A DNA stretch of 63,846 bases from Mycogone perniciosa (lineage: Eukaryota; Ascomycota; Sordariomycetes; Hypocreales; Hypocreaceae). The translations under genes were made by a program, and so were the position numbers. The stretch is taken from assembly GCA_025331125.1 (NCBI GenBank), contig JAOALB010000219.1:1-63846 (forward strand), given 5' to 3'. Position 1 is the first letter of the stretch, and each line of letters begins with the position of its first letter. Below are positions 32,649 to 44,744 of this stretch, piece by piece. Under the pieces are notes generated by a model, which was not told the origin of the DNA, did no database searches, and saw only the letters and a program-made list of their open reading frames with translations.

Positions 32649-34637
32649 ATGTTCTACTCAGAGACGCTCCTCCAGAAGTCCGGGCCACTGGCCCGTGTCT
32701 GGCTGTCGGCCAACCTGGAGCGCAAACTGTCCAAAAATCATATCCTTCAATCCAATGTCACGGACAGCGTCGAAGCGATTATTACCCCAAACCAGGCGCC
32801 TATGGCCCTGCGACTCAGTGGCCAGCTCCTGCTCGGTGTTGTGAGGATATACCAGCGCAAGACGCGCTACCTGCTCGATGACTGTAATGAGGCAATGATG
32901 AAGATAAAAATGGTGAGTAGAACGCATTCGACGATTGCACTTTCACTGTACTGACCGACCCAGGCGTTCCGATCTAGCGGCAACAACGACCTGGCTGCCA
33001 ATTTGCAAATCCCCAACCGTGAAGCTTTGCTTCTCCCCGACCGTATCACCCCATACGACAACCTCGAATTGCCGCCACCACCTGATGCTTCTTGGCTTCT
33101 GTCACAAGTCGATGACATGTCGGCTACCCAGGTTGGCCGGAAAGGGCGCGCCAACAACAGAGACATCAACTTACAGGAAGACTTCGACAACAGCCAATTT
33201 CTTCACGGTGGCGCTGGCCTTGACGAGGACGCCCTCGCACCGATGGATGACTTGGACCTTGAGCTGGATTTTGGAATCGATATGGATGGCGATGGTGGAG
33301 TGAGCCAGAGCATTGAAATGGGTCGAGATGCCCCACTTGCACGATCTATTGAAGATGATGTGTTCAGTGAACTGGATATCATGCCACGATCAAAGGACGC
33401 CCCCGGTCGCGAAGAATCTCATGTCTTGGACTTGGATGATGGTGTCAGAATTGCGGATGATGAAGGCGATATTCAAATGGGTGATGATGACTTCCAATTC
33501 AACGCAGGTGACCAATCCGCCATGCCCGAAATGACTGCCGCTCCAGAAATCAACCGCCAAAGAATATCGGAATCCCCACTATCAGACATTGACGACCAAT
33601 TTGCCAAGGAAATTGAGGAGGAATATTCGCGGCATCATCACACTGATCTCTACGAACCCCAAGAGGATGCCGATCAATCTCTTGTTCGACGGCCTGCGCA
33701 ACGTGCTAAGAAGCAGAAAGTCATGATGCCTGATGACGAAATTGCACTGTCGAGCACTCATATCAAGCAACAGCAAGCACACCGCGAAAACATTATCAGG
33801 CCCGCCGCATTCCTCCCTCGCGATCCTTTCCTATTAGCTTTGGTGGAAATGCAAAAGAATGGTGGATTTGTATCATCTATCATGATGGAGGGTAGAAGTT
33901 CAGCATGGGCCCCCGAGCTTCGTGGTATGCTTTCTCTGGAAATGGTTCGTGGATCAAACGAGCTCAAGCGGAAGCGAGATAGTGGTATCGCTGATGTCGA
34001 GAGCGATCAAGGTGGTGCGAAATCTCCTCGTCTAGAACTTGGAGACGAGACGGATTTTGCCTTTGACGGCGATGCTCTTGGCAATCAGAGCACGGCTGCC
34101 GATGGCACCATCTTGGAGATCCCTGCTGAGGAGAGCGTGCTCCCACTGGACGAGGACCATGCTGAGAGAGAGACTGGCAGCCCAATGCCCGCATTCGACG
34201 AGACAACGGCTCCTCTTGTACATCCTGCTGATAGCGGTCCTGTGTCTATTGGTACGAAGCATGCTGTTCATATTCTTCGCGATCTGTTTGGTCCTGAAGC
34301 TGCCGAGGATGCTGAAAAGAGGAAGACATCTACAGTTGTCTTCCAATCACTGCTACCTGAGAAGCAGACTACCAAGGCCGAAGCGACCAAGATGTTCTTT
34401 GAGTGCCTTGTGTTGGCCACGAAGGATGCCATCAAGGTCGAACAGGGTGCTGGATTGGGAGACCCTATTCGAGTAAGAGGAAAGCGAGGTCTTTGGGGCG
34501 CATGGGCCGAGAGGGAAGCCGGTGGCGAGATATCAAAGCAAAACGAAGCCGATGATGAAGCTGATGATGGAGCCGAAGTCGAAGCCGAATCTGAACACGT
34601 GCCGATAAGCGCCCCTGCTGTTGCTGTTGAAGCATAA
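32649..34637 (+). CDS. rad21: Mitotic cohesin kleisin RAD21/SCC1
   Basis: Kleisin that closes the Smc1-Smc3 cohesin ring; its cleavage by separase starts anaphase. Exons 32649-32912 and 32964-34637 give 645 residues. The N-terminal Smc3-binding domain (1-about 105) begins Met-Phe-Tyr-Ser-Glu, has Leu-Ala-Arg-Val-Trp-Leu-Ser-Ala-Asn and Asp-Asp-Cys-Asn-Glu-Ala, and spans the intron. The middle is acidic and disordered. The C-terminal winged helix (about 550-610) has Lys-Ala-Glu-Ala-Thr-Lys-Met-Phe-Phe-Glu-Cys-Leu-Val-Leu-Ala-Thr. A Ser-Ile-Glu-Met-Gly-Arg at 204-209 resembles the yeast separase site. RAD21 rather than meiotic REC8 on overall similarity. Confidence 0.94.
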
Positions 34638-35338
34638 CACTCCAAGTCATTTATGGGAACATTGGCCTAGCGGGTTTGTGAAATGACTCGCAGGGACGTC
34701 ATGTCTGCATGTGTAAAGTACAGGATTTGTGCATCTTGGGCAACGGCTTTGTTGACATCGCCCAGTGAGGAGTTGACGGCGTTCGGGAGATACCATTGAC
34801 CTTGGCGGTTCTCTGATCCGGATAAAAGGGGGAAAAGGATAATTGATTGTGAATTGGATGTTGAAACAGGAACAGGCTGTCCTGTGTTTTTTCCCAGTGC
34901 CTAGAAAGGGTGTTTTGGGGCGGTTTACTTAGTTTTGTGAACGAATTTACTTTTCTGTACGGTTACGATACTGCGTTGAAAGTTACACCATATTGATGTC
35001 CCAGTGTGTTCTGTATTCTGTTTTCTTGGTATATACTAATTGCCTTGCCGTTGTGTGAATCCATGATATTGGCTCCCAAAGGCGTGATAGGAGCAGCCAA
35101 GCCTTAGCGTTGCCCCGCCATATCAGGTAGCAGAACCCCACGTCACGTTGAGGACCTTGAGCTCTCTATCTACAGGCAGCTTTCAACAAGCTACCACATT
35201 TGCACGAGGTAACAAGACGAGTCAACTATTACTTAAAGAACTTCCGTCCCTAAAACTGGAGAAAAGTTCCAACCTTTATTCGTCCTTTTCAGGTTCTCAG
35301 CAAATCACAACTGTCCATACGTCACCTTCACACCCATC
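34638..35338. other. Intergenic between RAD21 and tubulin cofactor A
   Basis: RAD21 3' flank and TBCA promoter/leader. No gene seen. Confidence 0.55.
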
Positions 35339-35762
35339 ATGCCTCCTCCATCTCCCTTAGCCATCGCGACCGGCGCCGTCAACCGATTAGTCAAGGAAGA
35401 TGCCTCATATCGCAAGGAGCTTGTCGAGCAGGAAGAGTGGGCAAAGATTCTGGAAGAGAGAATCAAGAGTGGCCAAGAAGATGAGGACGGTAATGCAGAG
35501 TTTTTGTTGAAACAACAGGTGGGTTACCTAGCTCCGTTCCGATGGCATATGCAACGATACCTGTCTGTGCTAACATGGTTCCCGTGATTAGAAGCAAGTT
35601 GTTGAGCAGACCAAGGGTGTATTCGAGCCGTTGAGGAAGCGAATCGAGGACGCTGTTGCTAAGCTTGAGGACCTGGTGGCGTCTGAAGAGAAGGCGGGAG
35701 GTGCGCCGCCAGCAGAGTTGGAGAAGGCAAAGGCAGCATTGGAGAAGGCTAAGACTTCTTAA
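35339..35762 (+). CDS. Tubulin-folding cofactor A
   Basis: Captures beta-tubulin released from the chaperonin and feeds it into the dimer-assembly pathway (Rbl2/TBCA family). Exons 35339-35518 and 35592-35762 give 116 residues, the standard length. The protein is almost wholly alpha-helical and charged, as in the three-helix bundle of the family. It begins with a Pro-rich tip, then Thr-Gly-Ala-Val-Asn-Arg-Leu-Val-Lys-Glu-Asp and Tyr-Arg-Lys-Glu-Leu. The intron is GTGGGT...ATTAG in phase 0. It is convergent with the THOC7-like gene. Confidence 0.88.
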
Positions 35763-35925
35763 TCGGAGGACGCTGTGGGATGACAATTGGATGGATCCTC
35801 TATAACGAGTTTGCAAATCAATAATACGAATAATGATGCTAGAAGAGCTTTGTCCATGATCTCCTGGCATGGGTATCCTAATCGTACATACACCCTGTCG
35901 CAAAGCATTCCGCTGACCTTGGGAT

Positions 35926-36966
35926 CTAATTATCAACCTCCATCTTATCGTCCGTCGACGAGGTTTTTTCTCTCCCATCTGCCTCCTCGCCCTCTTCGAT
36001 CCTTGAATCATCCATATCCACATCTTCGCCGGTCTCAGCGACAGATTCATCAGGTTGCGGGGGTGGTGACAACTCTCGTGTCGAAGCTCTACTTTCTCTC
36101 CGAGATGATGTCCCTGTGTCTTGAGGCAATGGCCGAAGGGTATCTGGAGCAGGTGAATCTCTAGAAGGTGTCCTTCCACCATTAGATGCCGCTAGCAGAG
36201 GCGTAACAGCTTCTCCATCGGGTTTGAGTAGGCCGTCGCCGTCCGGTCGAGGTGTTCCTGTTCCATTTACCTCATTGCCCGGTGTCTGGCCGCCTCGGTG
36301 CTCCTCTGCGTCATCCTCTCCACCCTCGTTCATGCCTTCTCGCCTGTCGACTTCCTCTTTCTCATCTCGGATCTGCCGTCTCAGTAGCATGCCTTCTTCC
36401 ATGATTCTGTTGAACTGGTCCCTGCGCTCCTTCCATGTCTCGCTGTACGTCTGGCTCTCTCGCTCCAGTTCTTTGCATTCTTCCTCCAACTTGGCCAGAG
36501 CAGCGAATTGATCCTCTCGCGGCCGCAGTAATCTGTTGCTTATGATCTTCTCCGCCAGCTCATCAAACTTCTTCCGCTGCGCCAACGTCGCCCGAGCACC
36601 TTCTAGCTGCTCCCTAAGCCGTGCATTGTTTTCTCGGGCGGCCTGGCACTCGGCCAAAATACGCTGCTTATCGGCTTCGTACCGCTCGCGCTCGCGCGCA
36701 TTGGCATCGTGAAGGAACTGCAGCCGGGCGATGCTGCTGTCGAAGGCGGCGAAGTCTAGTGTGAGGTCTTCTTGTAGCTGAGCGCTGCTTGCAGGCTGGA
36801 TGCCATTCCGGCTCGTGGGTTTCGCTTGGACGGCGGTTGAGACGATGGAGGAGATGGATGTGAGGCGCTTTGTGATGCGTTTGAACGGCTTCTCTTCGAC
36901 ATTGAGCAGGCGGCTCTTGTGAAGCTCAGACTCGCCCTTTTCGTCGAGCAGATCCCAGGATGCCAT
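35926..36966 (-). CDS. THO complex subunit 7-like protein
   Basis: Probable subunit of the THO/TREX complex, which couples transcription to mRNP assembly and export. A single exon of 346 residues. Residues about 20-215 form long amphipathic helices with heptad-like Leu spacing (Phe-Asp-Ser-Ser-Ile-Ala-Arg-Leu-Gln-Phe-Leu, then Lys-Phe-Asp-Glu-Leu-Ala-Glu-Lys-Ile), as in the THOC7/Mft1 family. The C-terminal third is disordered, Pro/Ser/Asp-rich, ending in an acidic stretch. Fungal members share this layout. The family call rests on the helical core; no catalytic motif exists to check. Divergent from the CCCH gene. Confidence 0.8.
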   Translation of the reverse strand: MASWDLLDEKGESELHKSRLLNVEEKPFKRITKRLTSISSIVSTAVQAKPTSRNGIQPASSAQLQEDLTLDFAAFDSSIARLQFLHDANARERERYEADKQRILAECQAARENNARLREQLEGARATLAQRKKFDELAEKIISNRLLRPREDQFAALAKLEEECKELERESQTYSETWKERRDQFNRIMEEGMLLRRQIRDEKEEVDRREGMNEGGEDDAEEHRGGQTPGNEVNGTGTPRPDGDGLLKPDGEAVTPLLAASNGGRTPSRDSPAPDTLRPLPQDTGTSSRRESRASTRELSPPPQPDESVAETGEDVDMDDSRIEEGEEADGREKTSSTDDKMEVDN

Positions 36967-37358
36967 GGTTTGGGGGCTGGATTCTGTGGATGGAGATGAA
37001 ATTGGAGTTAAATGGCGGGATTTCTTAAACCCTTAGATCTCGTCTGTGTGGAAATAAACCGTGATAAATAACTTGAGATTGGTCTCTGCGCTTCGTCGTA
37101 GTATGTTGAACTATGGCTGGTTTCGTTCGCTGTTCACTCTAACTCTCCTACTACAGCGCGTCGCTGACTAATAAGCAACTAGCCAATTAAGGTTCTGGCC
37201 CTCTCAATGCTGTCACGCCGCCTCCAACAACCATCTTTTCCTTCTGCTCCGTACTTTTTGGATTAATCTCCACTGGTAAAAGACGGAACTGCCGTTATCT
37301 TTCCTTCATACCCCTTCAATCTTCCATCGCTTTCGAGGAGGAAAACAGAAGCTTCAAC
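36967..37358. promoter_or_regulatory. Divergent promoter region, THOC7-like and CCCH genes
   Basis: 392 bp between two start codons. Contains a GCTCCGTAC variant of the dispersed motif near 37247 and a C/T-rich core-promoter-like stretch before 37359. No gene. Confidence 0.5.
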
Positions 37359-38943
37359 ATGTCCGAGGAAGACAGAGAACTTTTGGCGCGCATCGGCCAG
37401 CTTGCTGGTAGGAAATCTAGGTCCCGCGATGACTTCATCTTACTCACAACCCTAGGTCAAATTAACCGGCACAAAAACCAACAGGCTGGGTTTCAGCCTG
37501 CGCACCCATCTCATCACCCAAATCGCCATCGAGGTCAGTAGCTCTTCTAGGCCCTCGAATGGCGACCGTATTGACTTTTTCTGGAGGCAATGTTTACCGT
37601 CAAGCGAGCGCCCCGTACCCAGGCAGAGGATTTAGAGGTGGACGGCCCCCCACTGCCCACCGTCATCGAACTCTGCATCTCAACCCTTCGGCCTCTGCCT
37701 CCGCTTCCAACTCGAGTTCGCCTGCTGCCAGCCCCGCCTCTGGAACGCCTGGCTGGGTTTCCAAAAACGATCGCCACCGCCAGCTGATAAACGCCAATGT
37801 CTACGAAAAGGAGAGTCAAAATCGAGCCAAGGCGATAGAGGAAACGAGGCAGCGCAAGCTTAAGGAACGAAGACACCAAGAAAAGACTCGATTTAGCGAA
37901 TTTCTGCAACATCAAACTGGCGCGACCGGTTTTGCAAATGCTAACCCTAACGCACCGTCAGGCACCAACGAGATTGTAGTCAATGGTATTCGGTTCCACG
38001 TTTTTGATGGAGGAAAGAAGCTCGTCAAGGCTGCGGGTGAGTTGGGCGTGTTGACCCTCGACGATCAAACCAGGAGAATTTTGTTGAAGGCTCACGTTGT
38101 ACAGATGACCGAAATTCTGTCTTTATGACCCCCAAGGTGGCTGTCGTCGCAGGTGTGAAGTTCCATCGTACAAAGACCGGGAATCTCGTCGCACAGAGGA
38201 TTGTTAAAGACCACCGGTATGTTTTCGTCCTTCACGCGAACACAAAACTAATGTCTGTAGTCGATCTGGTGTGGTCAAGAAGCTTGACCAGCGGTGCAAA
38301 ATATTTTCAATCACCGGTAATTTATCTTCTACACTCGGAGCGGCCAGGCTCTTGGACCTTACGAAGCCTTGGTACGTATTGAATGCCACTGATCACCAGT
38401 TTGTGTACAGGTTCTTGCCCGAAAGGCCCAGCATGCCGGTATCTCCACGACCCTGACAAGGTAGCTCTTTGCAAGGACTTCCTGAAAGATGGGATTTGCC
38501 AAAACGGCGAGTCTTGCGATCTCTCCCATGAGATTACCCCCGAACGTGTCCCGAATTGCTTGCACTATGCCAAGGGGCACTGCACAAAGCCAGACTGCCC
38601 CTATACTCACTCTAAAGCTTCTCCAGGTGCTCCCGTTTGTAAAGCATTTGGATTTTGTGGTTACTGTGACAAGGGGGCAGAGTGCACCGAGCGCCATGTC
38701 TTCGAATGCCCCAACTTCAGCAATACTGGCGTCTGTAAAATCAGGGGATGTAAGCTGCTCCACCGTGAGAGGGCAAGCGTCCTCCGGAACCAAGCCAAGC
38801 AACATGACGAAACAGAGGACCTATCGAGTGATGATGAATCAGCTGATTCAGACGATGTCGACTCCGATGAAGTGGCCGAGTTCATAGAAGCAGAGTCTGA
38901 CGACTCTGACTTTGAGGACAACCAAGACTTCATCCCCCTTTAG
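37359..38943 (+). CDS. CCCH zinc-finger protein with five fingers, ZC3H3-like
   Basis: Probable RNA-binding protein resembling animal ZC3H3, which acts in mRNA polyadenylation and export. Exons 37359-37533, 37587-38036, 38105-38216, 38261-38316 and 38411-38943 give 441 residues. The N-terminal half is basic and low-complexity with a coiled-coil segment. Five consecutive CCCH fingers follow with spacings C8C5C3H, C8C5C3H, C7C4C3H, C8C5C3H and C8C4C3H. The first finger is completed only by splicing exon 4 to exon 5, which supports the model strongly. The tail is very acidic (Ser/Asp repeats). A finger includes Ser-Cys-Asp-Leu-Ser-His-Glu-Ile-Thr-Pro-Glu-Arg-Val-Pro, typical of this family. Confidence 0.88.
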
Positions 38944-39856
38944 CTGGTTATATAACTTCCAAGACAGAGCGAACAGAGCTTGACCAGTGGGACCGGATTC
39001 CCGCTTCAGCATTCCTTTGTGGCATTAGGCCTTTGATCGCTTCCCGTCTTGAACGTGGAGGCATGGTGTTGTTGGGGCTCTTGATGGGGGTGAAAGAAAG
39101 CATGCATCAAAGATACCCAGTCGCGCGTATATTCTCCAGCATGATTTGGGTTAGAAGAACAAAGAAGAAGCAGTCACAGAAGCAGAAGAAAAGCAATAAA
39201 GAAGAAGAATGAAATGAAAGAGTTAATTTCCTAGGAAAATAGTTCTAGATTGCAATGAGAGATGATTAATCTTCCTCCTAATATTAGTGATACTTTTAAG
39301 TTTAAGCATCTTCCAGAGGGTGAATCCAGAAATAGCACACGATAGTGCCCTGTCGACGTCACCGTGTGGCGCTCGACCCCCCGCTGTTTTACCGCTCTGG
39401 TATTAGATTGGACAATGGAGGCCTATTGCTGTCTCACTGCCCTATCAAACGCAGCTTCTAGTCGTAACCGCCAAGATGGCCTTCACCCCTGACTTGTTCA
39501 ACACGCCAAAGTCAACCACTCACTGTGTTGCCTTTGCCGCTGCTTGAGAACTCACACCGAGGGGGGCTATCCTTTGTGCTTTTGCTCCTTTGTATGCTTA
39601 TGCGCTGCTCTTTCTTACGAGATCGTGTTGCATGGATGTCTTGTCAGACGTGCACTGCCCGTAACAGCGCAACTCAGCCACAGCCGCGGCTGATTTCATC
39701 TCGACGAGCCAGGTCGAATCCATTTCGGGGTAAAAGACGACATCACTTATTGCTACACTTATAAAGCAGCCTGTTGCTGTACTGAATCCAGGGCCTTGGA
39801 GGTTGTCTGCCCAAAATAGGCTCAGTTGTCAGAGACGAACTGCTCCAATCACCACC
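38944..39856. other. Intergenic between the CCCH and Sel1 genes
   Basis: AT-rich and AAG-rich around 39160-39300. From 39350 on it becomes GC-rich and is the likely promoter and leader of the Sel1-repeat gene. No gene seen. Confidence 0.55.
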
Positions 39857-41902
39857 ATGGGTCTCCGGGACAAGTTAAAGAGGAAGGATGAACAGGATCA
39901 AACCGGTCACTCTGGGACCGAGCCGTTTCCCAGAGTAAACCCCCCGGGCTTCACCTTTCTGCGCACCGACACGGTCTCGCAGAACGTAATTAATCCCCCG
40001 GATGGTGGTGACTATGACGACGGCTTGCTATCGCCCACATCGCCAACGGGCAGAACTCGGCGGAGCTTTGATATCTTCCGATCCGACAGGTCAAGGAGCG
40101 CTTCAGTGTCATCTTCAGCGAGTCACCAGTCACAGTCGAAGAAGGAGGGTGGAATCAGACGTCTGTCTCAGCGGCTCCATCTGAGTCATCGTTTGGAGAC
40201 GTCCGATCATGTCCCCAATAACTTGCCAGAGATTTTGGTCCCAAACGATCCACAGGACAAGGAAGCCGCAGAGTTGCAGTGGGAGCAGAGGGCTACGATA
40301 CTGGCGGGGCAGAATGAGCGTGCAAGGAGTCGACCACCATCTCCAGGCCCAACGGAAAGAATGTCGCAGTTGAACTTGGATGGGTCTCGGAGCCGGAGTC
40401 AGTCTACTGGCTCAGGCCAAGTTTCATCCAAAGCTATTGATGCGGACATTCAGGAGGCGATTCGTCTGCATGAGGAGGGCGACTTCGTTCGGGCAACGCA
40501 GATGTTCGGTCGTCTGGCGGACGAAAGGGGCGCCAACAATCCATTAAGCCAAGTCCTCTATGGCCTGGCCTTAAGGTAAGCACAATGGCTGGTTCAAGTA
40601 GCCACAGCTGTGCATCAAAGCACGCAGGACGTCTTGATACCTCATGCCCCGTACGTCGATGTACCAACTTGGTGTTCATCATGTCTTTGGGCTCCTCGCC
40701 AATCACAGCATGATTAGGTGATGGCAGATATAGCATCATGTTCGTGTTCTTGAGAAGTGATTCGAGCGGCTAACAGGTTCTTCTCCTTTTTCTAGGCATG
40801 GCTGGGGGTGTACTCCTGATCCTGGACGGGCAGTCCATTACTTGACTGCAGCAGCCTCCAATGCTGCGTCTGTGGAGCAATTGGCCATCCAGGCCGGCCT
40901 CAAGAAAGGGGGAGCTGCTAAGGGAGAGTTGGTCCTGGCCATCTTTGAGCTGGCAAACTGCTTTCGACACGGTTGGGGTATTGCTAAGGACCCAATTGCT
41001 GCAAAGCAGGTATGTATGCAGTCTTTCGATATCAGGAGCTTGTTAGGTTGATTCAATGCTGATTCACGCAACAGTATTATGAGACGGCGGCGAACTTGGG
41101 TGATTCCGGTGAGTGCCAGGGAAACTATAGGTGGATAACACTGTTGGATATCAGACTGATGGGTACTTGACTGCAGACGCTATGAACGAAGTCGCTTGGT
41201 GTTATCTAGAGGGCTACGGCTGCAAGAAGGACAAGGTACGTCAGCTCCCCATCCAATCCCATCCTGCCTGAACCCCCCAAGGCCCCTTTCACGGCAGGGA
41301 GCAGGAATAAGCCTCCGTCAGTTACGGTCGAGGGTGGCTGGCGTGTCCGCGTAAGCGATGCGAGAGCACTCGTGGATGCCCAACGTGTCACCAATCTTCA
41401 GGTTGGGCATGAATGGCAGGAGTGGGACATGAAGGCCGGTTTCGCAAATCAGCGGAACGGTCATGGCATCCATCCCCCGCGTCCCCGCAACGACCGATCC
41501 ATCACATGAGGCTGATATTGAACCCTTGTTTGGGGAGTACAGTTTACAGCAGCCCGGTACTATCGACTGGCCGAGAAGGCCGGGAACAAGACGCTAGGGA
41601 ACTCATGGTAAGTCACCAGAATACACAGCCCCTATTTTCCGTGTGCGCCGGTGTATTGCTCTATTGAGTCGTACCCGAATGGCCGGGCCTTATTACCTGT
41701 GGCCGCCCATATGTCAGGGCGTCACCTTGTTGGTGGCAAACTATGGTGTATATTGGTCTTATGATTGCTATGAATGGCTATGGGCGCAACACTCGGTGGA
41801 AAATGAAGCTCGGGACCGGAGCAAGAGCATGCTAACTCGCCTCCTAGGATATGGAAGGAGAAGTACGATCCACCCGGCGAAGGAAGCGGTAAGAAGAAGT
41901 AG
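39857..41902 (+). CDS. Sel1-repeat protein, Nif1/Dsf2-like
   Basis: Scaffold-type protein with TPR-like Sel1 repeats; relatives in yeasts (Nif1, Dsf2) are linked to cell-cycle or cell-wall signalling. Six exons (39857-40575, 40796-41009, 41075-41108, 41177-41235, 41543-41607, 41848-41902) give 381 residues. The N-terminal ~190 residues are disordered and Ser-rich. Repeats begin at about 195 and include Tyr-Gly-Leu-Ala-Leu-Arg-His-Gly-Trp-Gly-Cys, Phe-Arg-His-Gly-Trp-Gly-Ile and Trp-Cys-Tyr-Leu-Glu-Gly-Tyr-Gly-Cys. The end is Trp-Ile-Trp-Lys-Glu-Lys-Tyr and a Lys-rich tail. Introns 4 and 5 (307 and 240 nt) are long for this window; all six junctions keep frame. The functional assignment is loose. 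Confidence 0.85.
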
Positions 41903-44744
41903 AGATATGACTTGGCAGATTCATAGACCGGAGACTGTTTTCTCGCTCTCTTCTTGCCGCACTTCTCATGATTGGACACCGGTGAGGCAGCCATGGCTAT
42001 GTCTCCTGTTCCTTGTGTGGTCAATAAACACAACTGCTGTAGCAAGCCGTTCGTCCTCCACCCTGCAAGTTCGCGTTTGCGGGGTGCTGCTGCGAAACCC
42101 GGACACATGGACGCGGCGTATTCTGTGGATGGACGTTTTGGGGTATGTGGATGTATGTAACCGGTATGCAGGCTCTGCAGCAACAGAAGCGATTGTCTTG
42201 TTTGTGTTTTTTTTGTGGGATTATTGGATGAGCGCAACGTGTGGAAGAGTCCCGAAGATCTGGGTCTCTACTGAACCTCTGAGTACATGCACACTGCACG
42301 TCGTGGCTTGCGAAGGATCACAGCTCTCGGGTTTCTAGTAGTGTTCTCTCTTCCCTTGCTTCACTAGGCATTCATGTTTGATGCCCAATCAATCACGTTA
42401 TTGCTTGTCATGACAACACCGCGTACCTACGTAGCAGCATGAGAGAGAAAAAACGGGATGGGACAGTGGAGGCCGGCCAGATATCGAGGCCTAGTATGAG
42501 TGACTTGGCGGCCTTGGGGGCAAACGTTTGTCCAACGGCGAGGCTGCACGTTCGCAGATGGAGGAGACGGCTTACAAGGGACAAGAGTTTTCATACACCG
42601 AAGAGGAGAAGAGATGGAGATCTGCGCTGTTACGTAGGATGGGGGAATATACATGGAGTTGACGATACACACACACACACACACATACCGGGCCGAGGTG
42701 CCTGTGTATGATAGATACATACTACATAGCTATGTATGAGAGAATGGACCAAAACAAGCCGAGACAGAAAAAGATGCGCGTGGTGGATTCATTTATTTTC
42801 CCCTTTTTTGGTAGGGTGTGGAGTGTTTGTTGTGAACTTAGGGAGGGACCTTCTGATCACACTGCTCTGATTTGTCCCGGGTTTTTTTTGTCTGCGTGAC
42901 GAAATAACCGCGAATAAGAACGCAAAGAGCGAGAGAGAAAACAGAGTCACGGGAGGGCCGTTCCCTAGTGTTTCCGCAAAGGCTACTTCTACTTCGTATG
43001 TACTTTTCTTAATGCTCGGTGGAAGATGCCATGCTAGGCAGGCAGATACCCAAAAGAAGCATTGCTGCGATGTATAGAACTCCCGTTTTGAACTAGAACT
43101 AATAACATCAATGCACACCTGCATCTCGTGATGATGAGAAGCGTCCAGCCAGTGTTTTCCGAGCTGTCCGAATAGCTGTGATAGTACGGCGTAGCATGCG
43201 TAAGCCATCGCACTAAGTACTTGGGCAGGACTAATAATAGCGAGGCATCCCACGTTCCGCTAATGCTTCCTTTTCGGGGTATATTCGCCCTCCATAGAGG
43301 GCTTAGACCAGCTGGTAGCAAATCCCATAGTGCCCGCGATTTAGAACCTCACACCACCCCATTCAGGGCCGTTTCTTCACCAGATGTCGATACGAAGTAA
43401 TAGTGCTACTATTTCTACTCCCGACTAGGTAGCATTAGGTCTGGAGTACATACATACAGAGAACAGCCGAGACACTATCGACGGCATGTATCACCACAAA
43501 CCCCCCCAAGACACTGCCAAAGGTGAAAGCCACCACATAACCATCCTCTTGCGTACGGCCCAAGGCAGTCTTTGTATGTGATGACATCTCGTGCGCGAGC
43601 GGTGTGATGTTCAAGGCTCCCCGTGTCTTAGACAGCTGCAACGGTGACAGCCCTGCATCGCATCGCATCGCATCGACTCGTGTGTGTCTCAGCTTCCCAC
43701 ACCACCTTAATGCTAGTAGTTAGTTGCTAGTATTACTAGTAGTAGAGTAGTCGTACTACTCCCACATATCGAACCAGGGAAGTGCCGTTTTTAGCTGTCT
43801 AGCGGTACCTAGCAACAGATGCTGTGTGATCAAAGAGACATGGGTTTGGCACCAAACAGACAGTCACGGGAAGCATGCAAGAGACAGGGTGTTGATCGTC
43901 AATGGGAGTTGGAGCATTGTCCATATTCACATTCGACAGTAACTGCTATGTAAATGAAATATCATCAAGCGAGCCAACAGTGTAGCTGCTTATCCAAAAT
44001 TAAATACTTGACAAAAGCCGCCTACAAATGAAAGCCACCAGGCAAGCCCATGTGCTGCTGTGGTGGGTACATCAAAAGAGTGTCGTGGTAGAATAGACCA
44101 TCCTCGGTACATATTCTCATCATCGCTGAATCGTTCCCGTATTTCCGTTCTGTCAATCATCATCGGCATGCCTCGTTTCGAAATCCTGGGTGCTAATCCA
44201 TCTGCACCTGATCTCCATATCCAAGAGCTCTGCCGTTCAGGACTGGGGCCTGTAGATGTGCCTGCTGTGCGTCCCATACCATTCGCCGTCACCAGCCACC
44301 CAAGCATAAAAATGAGGAAATGGCAAAATGAAACCAACCAAGTACAAGATAGCAAGGAAAACAGACGAAATGAAAAACACCAAGAAAGAGGGAAAAAAAT
44401 CCCAAATGCACGCTTGCTCGCTTGCTCGCTAGATCCGCAAAGAAATCGTGAGACTCCAAAGTAGATGGCTTTTTTTGTTTCGTGTGAAAGCGATGTAAGG
44501 AAAAAGGTTTGTTTGATGCGTGAGCAACCGGTCTGGAAAGGAAACTGCGCAAGAGCGACTTAAGTATATGACAGCCCATCCGATCACGGTGGAGCTTGTC
44601 GAAGAGAAGAGAAAGCCAAGGTCGGAGGAGAAGGAGAAGTAAAAAGGAGAAGTAGAAGTGAAGAGACAACAAATTGGATAAAGGAGGCCGTTAAAATTCG
44701 TCATCGTGAGATTTCAATTTTCATCTTCGTTCTGTTTTGGTTCG
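41903..44744. other. Gene-poor 2.8-kb region downstream of the bZIP and Sel1 genes
   Basis: Two convergent genes end here, so this is all 3' flank or unassigned. It holds an (AC)n run (42667-42685), a GCATC pentamer tandem (about 43655-43675) and TACTTCGTA-type motifs at 42990 and 43391. A 121-codon minus-strand frame (44355-43990) with a hydrophobic start lies on the bZIP strand but has no ATG at its head and mixed codon use. I do not annotate it. Confidence 0.6.
42667..42685 (+). repeat. (AC)n microsatellite
   Basis: Nine uninterrupted AC units, in intergenic DNA. Confidence 0.95.

Noticed and set aside
43990..44355. 121-codon minus-strand frame with a hydrophobic start downstream of the bZIP gene
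   Set aside because: It begins at a non-ATG codon, has mixed third-position bases and lies where the bZIP 3' UTR is expected. No family resemblance.
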